Shown: positions 17,834 through 26,107 of the stretch, piece after piece
Layout: each line of letters starts with the position of its first letter
How positions within the stretch are numbered: position 1 is the first letter of the stretch
DNA from: Chitinophagaceae bacterium
GTDB taxonomy: Bacteria > Bacteroidota > Bacteroidia > Chitinophagales > Chitinophagaceae
Length of the DNA: 64,000 nt
Direction of reading: 5' to 3'
NCBI GenBank assembly: GCA_016699815.1
Contig: CP065012.1
Coordinates: 2,705,001 to 2,769,000, forward strand
Position numbers and translations under genes: made by a program
The notes under the pieces: generated by a model
What the model was told of the DNA's origin: nothing
The model's database searches: none
Seen by the model: the letters and a program-made list of their open reading frames with translations, nothing else

Positions 17834-19027
17834 ATGCAGGAAGTTTTTGTAATAGATGCAGTACGTACAGCAATTGGAAAATATGGAGGGGCATTAAGTA
17901 CGGTTCGCCCCGATGACTTACTGGCCCATGTAATTAAAGCATTATTGCTGCGTAATAATGCAATTGATGTAACTGCCATTGAAGATGTTATTGCCGGAGC
18001 TGCCAATCAAAGCGGTGAAGATAACCGCAATGTAGCAAGAATGTCGGCTTTACTTGCGGGCCTGCCTTCTACGGTTGCCGGAGTTACGGTAAACAGGCTT
18101 TGTGCAAGCGGCCTGCAGGCAATTATGGATGCCGCTAGGGCAATTGCCTGCGGCGATGGCGATCTTATAATTGCCTGCGGTGTGGAAAGTATGACAAGAG
18201 CGCCTTTTGTAATGCCAAAGGCTTCAAATGCATTTGACAGGAAACCTGAAATTTTTGATACTACCATGGGATGGCGTTTTGTAAATAATAATTTATCAAC
18301 CCTGTATTATCCCTATACTATGGGAGAAACCGCAGAAAATGTGGCAAAACAATGGAATATCAGCCGACATGCACAAGATGAATTTGCTTTGGAAAGCCAG
18401 CAAAAATATGCAACCGCATTTAAAGAAAAAAGATGGACAGATGAAATTGTGCCACTTCAAATTACAGCAGGTAAAGACTTAGTTGATTTTGAAAAAGATG
18501 AACATCCACGGGAATCATCCCTGGAAAAACTTGGCCAGTTAAAACCTGCTTTTTTAAAAAACGGAACAGTAACAGCCGGTAACAGCAGCGGAATAAATGA
18601 TGGTGCAGCAGCTTTATTGCTTGCAAGCAAAGATGCAGTTATTAAGTATGGCCTTTCGCCAATGGCAAAAATAAAATCTATGGCAGTTGCCGGTGTAGAG
18701 CCTTCCGTAATGGGTATTGGCCCGGTACCTGCCACCCTTAAAGCGCTTGACCGTGCCGGGCTTACTATAAATAACCTGGATTTAATTGAGCTAAATGAGG
18801 CTTTTGCTGCTCAAAGCATTGCCTGCATACACGACCTGGGATTGGACCTTGAAAAAGTAAATGTAAACGGCGGCGCCATAGCACTTGGCCATCCATTGGG
18901 TTGCAGCGGTGCAAGAATTAGCACTACTTTATTGCATGAAATGAAAAGACGAAAAAGCAAGATTGGCCTTGCTACAATGTGCGTAGGAGTAGGGCAGGGT
19001 GCTGCAATAATTTATGAATCGGTTTAA
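17834..19027 (+). CDS. Thiolase (acetyl-CoA / 3-oxoadipyl-CoA C-acyltransferase)
   Basis: 397 residues. Catalytic C90 in NRLCASGLQAI, H353 in GHPLGCSGAR and C383 in TMCVGVGQGAA. The N-terminal RTAIGKYGGALSTVRPDDL resembles the 3-oxoadipyl-CoA thiolases (PcaF/PaaJ), but no aromatic-degradation genes are next to it, so a general acetyl-CoA acetyltransferase role in fatty-acid or ketone metabolism is equally possible. Stands alone on the plus strand. Confidence 0.88.
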   Translation: MQEVFVIDAVRTAIGKYGGALSTVRPDDLLAHVIKALLLRNNAIDVTAIEDVIAGAANQSGEDNRNVARMSALLAGLPSTVAGVTVNRLCASGLQAIMDAARAIACGDGDLIIACGVESMTRAPFVMPKASNAFDRKPEIFDTTMGWRFVNNNLSTLYYPYTMGETAENVAKQWNISRHAQDEFALESQQKYATAFKEKRWTDEIVPLQITAGKDLVDFEKDEHPRESSLEKLGQLKPAFLKNGTVTAGNSSGINDGAAALLLASKDAVIKYGLSPMAKIKSMAVAGVEPSVMGIGPVPATLKALDRAGLTINNLDLIELNEAFAAQSIACIHDLGLDLEKVNVNGGAIALGHPLGCSGARISTTLLHEMKRRKSKIGLATMCVGVGQGAAIIYESV

Positions 19028-19076
19028 ATACGCAATAAACTTTTCATAACGTTCTTTACATTTGAAATCAGTTTAA

Positions 19077-20267
19077 TTATAATTTCCTTATTAGTTTATT
19101 AACCATCCTCTCATTTGTGTATATACAAATAAGGAACAGTACTACAGCAAGTGCAGCTACCATCCAATGGATATATAGCGGTAATAATTCTACTCCATTA
19201 AAAATGCCCTGCCTGAAAATTAAATGAAATATTTGTGTTATTGCCAACGCAATTAAAATAATAATGGCATACACAGGAACCCATTTTTGTGATACCGTTT
19301 TCCCCAGCCATTGAGGAGAATAACCGAGCGTAACCAACAATTGCAAATTGTCTTTGCTGCGGGCAATCATGAGCTGCAGGTAAAAAGAAAACAGCAGCAT
19401 AGCCAGCAGTATCACCAAAACAGAAAATACGGCCATACCACTTAAAACGGCCTGCAATACTTGTTTCACCCGGCCAAACTTGGTTTTATCTTTATTTACC
19501 CGGTAATCTTTTTGTTGTAAATAATTAAGTAAATCAGCGTTGTTGGCATCGTTGGTTTTTAGGTAAAGCCTCGAAGCTTCGGGGTTTTCGGAATTGCCGT
19601 AATGTAAGTTAGCCCAGGTAAGAAAAGATTTTGGAACCAGTATAGAATTTATCCTGTCACTAAGGCCTACAATATGCCCACGAAAAGATTGGATACCCAA
19701 TGGTGAAAAACATTCCAGTGTGATATTAACGCTTTGTATGGTTGCCTGGCTTAATTGCGGCAGTTCCTGTGCTGGCGCAAATACATTATAGATTTCCAGG
19801 TAATCCGACGAAAAAATGATGGGTACATCTACTTGCCCGGGCTGCCATTTAAAACCGGGTGGGAGTGTATCTATAAATTCATCGTCAATGGATTCTAAAA
19901 AAAGATCGGTACTAAATGGCAGGATATTTCCGGCGCTTGCTTTTGCCCTAAACTGGTTGCTGATTAAAGGTGCAACAGCAGTTATAAAAGGTTGTTTTTT
20001 TAAGGCTTCAATATCGGCTTTGTTAAACCGGTTGTCGCCGCCCATATTTTGGTTGGTAATATTTTTGGAGATGGAGATATAATCGAAGCCGTTTTTGCGC
20101 AGGTTTTTATCTTTTATTAATTGCTGCAGGTTAATAAACATTTGGGCGCAGCAGAATAATAACAACATGCCTACGCCAAGGCCGGTATAGCTTCCAATTT
20201 TTGACAAACGGTTTTCTCCGGTATTGAGTAAGCGGGCAATAGTTTTATAGGAAATATCTTTTTTCAC
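19077..20267 (-). CDS. ABC transporter permease, FtsX/MacB-like
   Basis: 396 residues: N-terminal membrane helix (25-45), a long extracytoplasmic region (50-275), then three C-terminal helices. This is the four-helix layout of FtsX/LolE-type permeases. Start is a GTG at 20267 overlapping the ATPase stop by four bases (GTGA), so translation is coupled. Together with the small ATPase it forms a minimal exporter or mechanotransmission-type ABC system; no binding partner or substrate is seen nearby. Confidence 0.75.
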   Translation of the reverse strand: MKKDISYKTIARLLNTGENRLSKIGSYTGLGVGMLLLFCCAQMFINLQQLIKDKNLRKNGFDYISISKNITNQNMGGDNRFNKADIEALKKQPFITAVAPLISNQFRAKASAGNILPFSTDLFLESIDDEFIDTLPPGFKWQPGQVDVPIIFSSDYLEIYNVFAPAQELPQLSQATIQSVNITLECFSPLGIQSFRGHIVGLSDRINSILVPKSFLTWANLHYGNSENPEASRLYLKTNDANNADLLNYLQQKDYRVNKDKTKFGRVKQVLQAVLSGMAVFSVLVILLAMLLFSFYLQLMIARSKDNLQLLVTLGYSPQWLGKTVSQKWVPVYAIIILIALAITQIFHLIFRQGIFNGVELLPLYIHWMVAALAVVLFLICIYTNERMVNKLIRKL

Positions 20268-20905
20268 ATGTATAAGGTTCGTTGGGCATTGAAAAATTCA
20301 ATAGGTTTTAAATCCGCTAGTATAATGGCTGCATTACGTTGTGTGGCTTCTTCTTCAATAAGCTGCATGGCTTTTTTGCGGTTATTGTCATCCAGGTGGC
20401 TAAAGGGTTCATCAAGTAAAATAAAATTGAAAGGTTGCTGAAGCGCCCTCACCACTGCTATGCGCTGCTTTTCTCCATAACTGCAAATTTGCACCTGCTG
20501 GTTTAATTTGTTTTGTATCCCCAATCCATTGCTCATTAACTCCAAAGCTTCAGGGCTTTTAAACGGGTTGAGTTTCCTTTTAATTTCTATATTTTCCCTG
20601 CCGGTTTGGAGTGGAAACAAGCGCAGATCCTGGAACATAATGCTGATATGCGCTGAGCGGTATGTTGCCCAGTCTTCGGCTGTGAATTGACGGGTATTTT
20701 TTTGGTTAATAATAATATCGCCTTTAAAATCTTTCCGCAGGCCGTACATGAAATTAATAAGAGAAGTTTTTCCGCTACCGCTTGCTGCAACAATTTGTAA
20801 CCGCTCACCTTTTTCTATTACTACTTTTTTGCCCCAAATATCAGACTGGGAAAAGGCGCTTTGATCCATAAAAACCGGGGCAACTTCGTTGAGAATTATT
20901 TGCAT
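20264..20905 (-). CDS. ABC transporter ATP-binding protein
   Basis: 213 residues from ATG 20905 (MQIILNEVAP); a frame nine codons longer exists. Walker A ASGSGKTS, Q-loop ISIMFQDLRLFP, a slightly atypical signature CSYGEKQR (instead of LSGGQ), Walker B FILLDEPFSHLDD. The normal switch His is replaced: the segment after Walker B reads IILADLKPIEF. These two departures suggest a slow or divergent ATPase. Coupled to the FtsX-like permease. Confidence 0.82.
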   Translation of the reverse strand: MQIILNEVAPVFMDQSAFSQSDIWGKKVVIEKGERLQIVAASGSGKTSLINFMYGLRKDFKGDIIINQKNTRQFTAEDWATYRSAHISIMFQDLRLFPLQTGRENIEIKRKLNPFKSPEALELMSNGLGIQNKLNQQVQICSYGEKQRIAVVRALQQPFNFILLDEPFSHLDDNNRKKAMQLIEEEATQRNAAIILADLKPIEFFNAQRTLYM

Positions 20906-20923
20906 GTACAGTAGTATATTACA

Positions 20924-20949
20924 AACCGCCAATATTGCTATTGGCGGTT
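20924..20949 (-). terminator. Terminator of the DUF4836 gene
   Basis: Perfect 11-bp inverted repeat AACCGCCAATA / TATTGGCGGTT with a TTGC loop, 17 bases after the DUF4836 stop on the minus strand and just before the ATPase gene. The T stretch on the minus side is short (TTTGTAAT). Confidence 0.6.
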
Positions 20950-20966
20950 ATTAAAAATTGTTTTAT

Positions 20967-22652
20967 TTATTTAGAAGAAGGAGCAGGCGGAATTGCAACT
21001 TCGGTTGTATCTAAAGGAGGTACAGGCGTAATAATAACATCGGTAACTGGCCCGTATTGTGCATCTAATTTTTCTTTTCTTAATTTTTCGAGGTTGTAGG
21101 CAGCCACCATAAATTGGTTCAATTGTTTTAAGCTGTTGGTTTTTTTATCTACAAAGTTTACTTCAAAATAGCCTTCCATAGCATGGCCATTCATTTTGCC
21201 CCCGTTCATTAAGGCATAGTCCCAATATTTTTTGGCCAATATCAGTCCTTCCCTTTCCAAGGAATCTAAATAATTGCCGGATTGCATGGAACCAATAATT
21301 TTTTGGAGGCTAATATAGCCACCCATCGGGTTACCGGAAATTTTGCCCAGGAACGGCATGTCTGTTTTTCCGCCTGCAATAAATTTATCTATATAGGGTT
21401 TGTTGTTGCCAATGGCAAAATATTTATCATTGGAGTTGTAGGCGACTTTTGATGAAGCGCCCATACCGCCGGTTTTTTTGCCAGCATCAATTAATTTTTT
21501 AAATGAAACTTTATCACCAATAGAAACGGCAAATACAAAATTTGCATCCTGCCTTCCGGAAGTATCTTTTTTAAAATCGGTTGCGGCAAATAATACATCG
21601 CCGCCATTGGCTTTTATAAAATCATCAAGGTTAATGCCTGCTTCTGCAAGACCCATATTGATGAGGCCGTCAACGCCAGTTAATTTTATTAGTTCTTCAA
21701 GGCCTTTAGGCTTAAAGTTTAAAGTAATAAAGCCGGTAATATCATTGCTTTGGATGCGGTTGAGCAGGTCTTCATTAACATTTGAGCCTTTGTATTTTTT
21801 CCAGAGGTCCTCTACTTCTTTGCCTGCAAAAGATAAAGTTTGTGCAGTAATTTTTCCATCGTCAAAATTTACTGCTGCGCCGGATGCATTGCCATTGTAC
21901 AGTTTCGATAAATTGAGCATGGGCATTACGGCTGCCATAGTGCCTATATTGCTGCTCATAAAAGCCTCTCCATTGAACCAAAAATGTATATCGCCTTTTA
22001 ATTGGGTTACGGCAGTAAACCTGCTATCGGTGCCAAGGCTTTCTTTGTTTTTAATTGTATAAAGAGAAGCAACCAGTGCATTTAAATCCATTTTTGAAAC
22101 ATGCATAGGCTTTGCTGCAGTATCATTTTCTGCATAATTAAAAGCCTTATTGCGTTTATTGAACTCTGGTAATTCGCCGGCAATAATAAAACGGTTTTCT
22201 TTGTACGAGGCCGTAATTTGGTCTTTGCTGTAAAAATGTACGCCGTCTTTTTCTGCATGGGTAATGCCAGGGTAAGCAGCGCTGATGAAGCTTTTAAATT
22301 TAGCGGCATCTTTTAAATTGCCTTCTAGAGCAGCGTAGCCGCCACTTGAGTCGCTTTTTATAAAAAATAAAAAATCGGTATTGATATCTATACCTGTGCT
22401 TTCGGGGTTTTCAATTGCGGCTTTGGCTACTGCAGAAAGGCTGCTATCCCTAAGCAATTCATTTATTGCAGCATTGTTTTTAATGGAATCCCAGGGCAAT
22501 TTTGTGTTCAGCGATTTGCCATCTGCATAAAAGGCAAACATTGCATCCCTGGGTATCGTTAACCCAATAGTGTTTGTTGATTTTTTGCAGGAAAAAACCA
22601 TAACTGATAAAAATGCAAGTATTACAAAAGAAAGAAAACGTTGCTGTTTCAT
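20967..22652 (-). CDS. DUF4836 family lipoprotein
   Basis: 561 residues. Lipoprotein signal (hydrophobic 8-20 then VFSC, lipid Cys about 22). The body matches DUF4836, a family almost restricted to Bacteroidota: opening 'TIGLTIPRDAMFAFYADGKSL', repeated 'FNGEAF'/'NFDDGKITAQTLSF' segments and a mid 'KPKGLEELIKLTGVDG'. The last 20 residues are Pro-rich. Function unknown; expected in the outer or inner membrane facing the periplasm. Confidence 0.8.
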   Translation of the reverse strand: MKQQRFLSFVILAFLSVMVFSCKKSTNTIGLTIPRDAMFAFYADGKSLNTKLPWDSIKNNAAINELLRDSSLSAVAKAAIENPESTGIDINTDFLFFIKSDSSGGYAALEGNLKDAAKFKSFISAAYPGITHAEKDGVHFYSKDQITASYKENRFIIAGELPEFNKRNKAFNYAENDTAAKPMHVSKMDLNALVASLYTIKNKESLGTDSRFTAVTQLKGDIHFWFNGEAFMSSNIGTMAAVMPMLNLSKLYNGNASGAAVNFDDGKITAQTLSFAGKEVEDLWKKYKGSNVNEDLLNRIQSNDITGFITLNFKPKGLEELIKLTGVDGLINMGLAEAGINLDDFIKANGGDVLFAATDFKKDTSGRQDANFVFAVSIGDKVSFKKLIDAGKKTGGMGASSKVAYNSNDKYFAIGNNKPYIDKFIAGGKTDMPFLGKISGNPMGGYISLQKIIGSMQSGNYLDSLEREGLILAKKYWDYALMNGGKMNGHAMEGYFEVNFVDKKTNSLKQLNQFMVAAYNLEKLRKEKLDAQYGPVTDVIITPVPPLDTTEVAIPPAPSSK

Positions 22653-22694
22653 TTTAAATTTAAAATTTGTTAAGTGAATAATTTTTAAGGCTAT

Positions 22695-24059
22695 TTAAAC
22701 TGATTTAAAAAAAGGTACCAAATCTGTCAAAGATAACAGTTGTTGTTCTCCTTTTTGAAGATTTTTAATAACAGCGTTTCCGCTTTCCAACTCCCGGCTT
22801 CCAATAATAATGGCGTAAGGAATCTGTTTCTTTTCGGCATATTTAAACTGCTTGTCCATTTTGGCCTGTTCATGATATATTTCACAAGCGATACCCTGGC
22901 TACGAAGAAGCTGTGCGGTTTCAAAAGCTTTTTCCGTTTCTTTTTCGCCCAGGTTAAAAAATAGAGCTTTTATTTGTTGCTGAATGGTTGCAGGAAATAA
23001 GTTGAGTTCTTCCATTACATCAAAAATACGGTCAACACCAAAACTAATTCCCACGCCAGGAATATCGGGTACACCAAAGAGGCCGGTAAGGTTATCGTAG
23101 CGCCCTCCACCGCCAATACTTCCCATATTTACCATTTCAGGCGCTTTAGCTTCAAAAATGATACCGGTATAATAATCGAGCCCACGGGCAAGGGTAAAAT
23201 CTATTTCAATATTTGCCGCATTTGCTTTGGAAAGGATATGCCTTATTTCATTAACGCCCATTTTGGCACCAGCATTTCCTAAAAACAGCTTTTCTATTTT
23301 CAATAATTTTTCTTGATTGGTTCCGCTTATCTGCAAATATTCCCCCACAAGCTTTACCTGCGTCGCATCAAGATTTGCCCCCAATAATTCTATTACTTTT
23401 TCAAGCCCAATTTTATCCAGCTTATCTATGGCATTGCTTATGGGAGTTAATTTTTCAAAGCCGCCACATTTTTCGGCAAGCGCTGCTAAAATCTTGCGGT
23501 GGTTAATTTTAAGAGTATATTCTTTAAGGCCAAGTTGTTTAAAAACGGTATCGTAAATTAATGCAAGCTCTGTTTCGTTCCATAAGGAATTGCTGCCTAC
23601 AACATCTGCATCGCATTGGGTAAACTCCCTGTATCGGCCCTTTTGCGGCCTGTCTGCTCGCCAAACGGGTTGGAGTTGATAGCGCTTAAACGGAAAGTTA
23701 AGTTGCTTGTGGTTCATGGCAACATAGCGGGCAAAGGGTATGGTAAGGTCGTATTTTAAAGCCCTTTCGGTAAGTGCGTTTGTATTTTTTCCCAACAATA
23801 ATTTTTCAAAACCTTCTTTTGCCTTGTCAATATTTTTGGGGTCGCTGAGCCCGTTGTTCAATACTTTAAAAATGAGTTTATCGCCTTCTTCGCCATATTT
23901 GCCTATGAGGGTTTCCAGGTTTTCCATTGCCGGCGTTTCCAATGGCTGAAACCCATACAATTCAAAAACAGATTTGATTGTGTTGAAAATGTATGCCCTT
24001 TTTTGCACTGTTTCTGCAGAAAAGTCCCTCATTCCCTGTGGTAAAGTTGGCCTCGTCAT
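22695..24059 (-). CDS. hisS: Histidyl-tRNA synthetase
   Basis: 454 residues. Class II core: N-terminal 'LPQGMRDFSAETVQKR', motif 2 YREFTQCDADVVG, the histidine loops LARGLDYYTG and GGGRYDNLTGLFG, motif 3 GVGISFGVDRIFDVM, and a C-terminal anticodon-binding domain (350-454). Its ATG directly follows the phosphatase stop codon, so the two genes are one transcript. Confidence 0.96.
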   Translation of the reverse strand: MTRPTLPQGMRDFSAETVQKRAYIFNTIKSVFELYGFQPLETPAMENLETLIGKYGEEGDKLIFKVLNNGLSDPKNIDKAKEGFEKLLLGKNTNALTERALKYDLTIPFARYVAMNHKQLNFPFKRYQLQPVWRADRPQKGRYREFTQCDADVVGSNSLWNETELALIYDTVFKQLGLKEYTLKINHRKILAALAEKCGGFEKLTPISNAIDKLDKIGLEKVIELLGANLDATQVKLVGEYLQISGTNQEKLLKIEKLFLGNAGAKMGVNEIRHILSKANAANIEIDFTLARGLDYYTGIIFEAKAPEMVNMGSIGGGGRYDNLTGLFGVPDIPGVGISFGVDRIFDVMEELNLFPATIQQQIKALFFNLGEKETEKAFETAQLLRSQGIACEIYHEQAKMDKQFKYAEKKQIPYAIIIGSRELESGNAVIKNLQKGEQQLLSLTDLVPFFKSV

Positions 24060-24545
24060 TTATAGTTGGGCTTGTGTTGTTTTAAGTGCTGTAAAATAAC
24101 TTTTAAGAATGGCATTGCAGGTTTCGTCAATAAGCTGGTACACTTTTTCAAATCCATCGTAACCGCCATACCAGGGGTCAAAAACATCTTCATTTCTTCC
24201 GGGGTGGAGTTCGTTTAAAAAATAATCTGTCATTCCGGGGTTAAATTGTTTGCCAGCAATTTCTTTAACTTCTTCCAGCACATCTGCAGCCATTACATAT
24301 ATTTTATCAAACAATTCACAATCGAGGGCCGTAAATTGCCTTGCCCTTAGGTTGCTAATGTCTATATGGTTTGCTTTTGCCACTTTTTGCGTAAAATGAT
24401 GGGGCGCTTCGCCGGTATGAAATCCATTTGTTCCTGCACTGTCTATAAACCAATTGAGCCCGGCATCCCGAACTTTTTTTCTTAAAACAGCTTCTGCCAA
24501 AGGGCTACGGCAAATATTTCCCAGGCAAACCATTAAAATTTTCAT
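24060..24545 (-). CDS. Low-molecular-weight protein-tyrosine phosphatase
   Basis: 161 residues. P-loop VCLGNICRSPLAEAV (Cys7-x5-Arg13) at the N-terminus and the general-acid motif DPWYGGYDGFEKVYQLI at about 121. Cytoplasmic; may dephosphorylate Tyr-kinases of polysaccharide export or low-molecular-weight targets, but no such genes are nearby. Promoter and leaderless start are clear (next entry). Confidence 0.9.
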   Translation of the reverse strand: MKILMVCLGNICRSPLAEAVLRKKVRDAGLNWFIDSAGTNGFHTGEAPHHFTQKVAKANHIDISNLRARQFTALDCELFDKIYVMAADVLEEVKEIAGKQFNPGMTDYFLNELHPGRNEDVFDPWYGGYDGFEKVYQLIDETCNAILKSYFTALKTTQAQL

Positions 24546-24580
24546 CCGGCAAAGATAAGGTTTGCCAAAATGCTGTCAAA
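24546..24580 (-). promoter_or_regulatory. Complete -33/-7 promoter with leaderless start for phosphatase-hisS
   Basis: On the minus strand: TTTG (24580-24577), exactly 19 bases, TATCTTTG (24557-24550), CCGG, then the ATG at 24545. This is a full match to the Bacteroidota primary-sigma consensus TTTG-N19-TAnnTTTG. The start site would fall at or next to the initiation codon. Confidence 0.75.
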
Positions 24581-24757
24581 AGTGCTTATTTAGATGGTTC
24601 CGTGTGTTTATGTAACTGCTTATTTTTGCAGACAACACGTAAATATTGAGCAATAATAGTTATGTAATCTTAAACAAATTGTATCTTATTGATACATTTT
24701 CAGATTAGAATAATGAGTAAGAAATTTGATTAAAATGGAGCATGCTTTTGGCTAAGA

Positions 24758-24765
24758 TATTTTTG
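24758..24765 (+). promoter_or_regulatory. Candidate -7 box (TATTTTTG)
   Basis: Exact TAnnTTTG match 62 bases before the small membrane protein gene at 24828; the -33 element is not convincing. Confidence 0.4.
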
Positions 24766-24827
24766 GACTTTAGATTTTAAATCAAAAAAATTAAAAGTTG
24801 TAAATTGCCTGTTCTAAACTTTAAAAA

Positions 24828-25088
24828 ATGGCTTTGGAAGAATTTGATAATGACGAGCTCAATAAAAGAGACCGTGGCTACGCCAGGATGCGGAGTATTA
24901 TGGACCTGGGTATGGGCTTGCTATGGACGGCAATGGGTGTTTTCCTTTTTTTTAATAAGTATTTTGAAACAAGGTTTGATGTAAACCTGGATGATAGCAC
25001 TATGAAATTACTGGGTGGTATTTGTGTCATATATGGTGTGTTTAGGGTTTACCGTGGAGTAAAGCAAAATTATTTCAGGAAAAATTAA
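24828..25088 (+). CDS. Small membrane protein with two TM segments
   Basis: 86 residues; charged N-terminus (EEFDNDELNKRDRGYARMR), TM1 about 27-44 (MGLLWTAMGVFLFFNKYF), TM2 about 61-77 (LGGICVIYGVFRVYRGV), basic C-terminus. Unrecognised family. Overlaps the PstS-like gene by one base (TAATG). In other Bacteroidota such a small protein often precedes the PstS-like/TPR pair downstream of exbB-exbD-tonB (recollection, not verified here). Confidence 0.65.
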   Translation: MALEEFDNDELNKRDRGYARMRSIMDLGMGLLWTAMGVFLFFNKYFETRFDVNLDDSTMKLLGGICVIYGVFRVYRGVKQNYFRKN

Positions 25089-26032
25089 TGATACTTATAC
25101 TAAGATACCCTATGGTTATTGCCGGCTTTGCCTACTGCCTTATTATGTCATGTAATAATTCCGAAAAGGATAAAAAAGCTTATGATACACCCGGGCATGG
25201 AACAATAAACATTAGTGTTGATGAATCTTTTAAGCCGGTAATAGAGGAACAAATAAAAATGTACGAAGCATCTTTTCCCGATTCAAAAATAATTGCACAT
25301 TATAAACCCGAGGCTGAATGCTTTAAAGATTTATGGAAAGATACGGTTACAAGACTCATTATAGTAAGCCGTGGATTAAATGACAAGGAAGAAGACTATT
25401 TTAAAAATAACATGAATTATGTGCCCGGATGGAACATAGTGGCGCTGGATGCTGTAGTGGTTTTGGTAAATGCAAAAAGCAGCGACAGTCTTTTTACGCT
25501 AAACAGGTTAAAACTTCAAATGGAAGGGAAAATTAACAGACAACAAAAAATTGTTTTCGATGGTGTAAATACCACCGGAACTGTTCGTTTTATTTTGGAC
25601 TCTGTTTTAAAAGGAAATAAATTTGATACCACGGTAGTAAAAGCGGCAAAAAACAGCGATGAAGTAATTGATTACATTGCAGAAACCCCAAATGCTATTG
25701 GCCTGGTGGGTTTTAGCCATATAGGCAACCCGGAAGATACTGCACAGATAAATAAACTTAAAAAAGTAAAAATGGCATATGTGCAGTGTACTATTTGCCC
25801 CGATTCGCCATTTGTAAAACCGATGCAACAAAGCATCAGCAGTAAGCACTACCCATTAGTAAGAGGAATATATTATATTATTAATGAAACCCATTTGGGG
25901 CTGGGAACCGATTTTACCGGGTTTTTAAAATTTGAACGGGGGCAATTAATATTTAGGAGGGCTTACCTGGTGCCCGTAATGCAGTTTGATGTAAGGGCAG
26001 TAAAGGTAAACGAGAAAATTCCTGAAAATTAA
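25088..26032 (+). CDS. PstS-like phosphate-binding-type lipoprotein
   Basis: 314 residues. Lipoprotein signal (IAGFAYCLIMSC, lipid Cys about 19). The body is a type II periplasmic-binding fold: TINISVDESFKPVIEEQI, 'IIVSRGLNDKEEDYF', 'VALDAVVVLVNAKSSDSLFTLNRLKLQMEG', 'GVNTTGTVRFILDS', 'AIGLVGFSH'. It lacks the ABC permease/ATPase partners of a true Pst system, so it is a binding-fold protein of unknown ligand. Coupled to the small membrane protein; followed by the TPR protein. Confidence 0.78.
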   Translation: MILILRYPMVIAGFAYCLIMSCNNSEKDKKAYDTPGHGTINISVDESFKPVIEEQIKMYEASFPDSKIIAHYKPEAECFKDLWKDTVTRLIIVSRGLNDKEEDYFKNNMNYVPGWNIVALDAVVVLVNAKSSDSLFTLNRLKLQMEGKINRQQKIVFDGVNTTGTVRFILDSVLKGNKFDTTVVKAAKNSDEVIDYIAETPNAIGLVGFSHIGNPEDTAQINKLKKVKMAYVQCTICPDSPFVKPMQQSISSKHYPLVRGIYYIINETHLGLGTDFTGFLKFERGQLIFRRAYLVPVMQFDVRAVKVNEKIPEN

Positions 26033-26107
26033 CAAGCTCCTTAACGTTTTTTTATATTTTTACCAGACATTGCAACAGTCTAATCTTAAAACAAAACATA
26101 ACCAACG

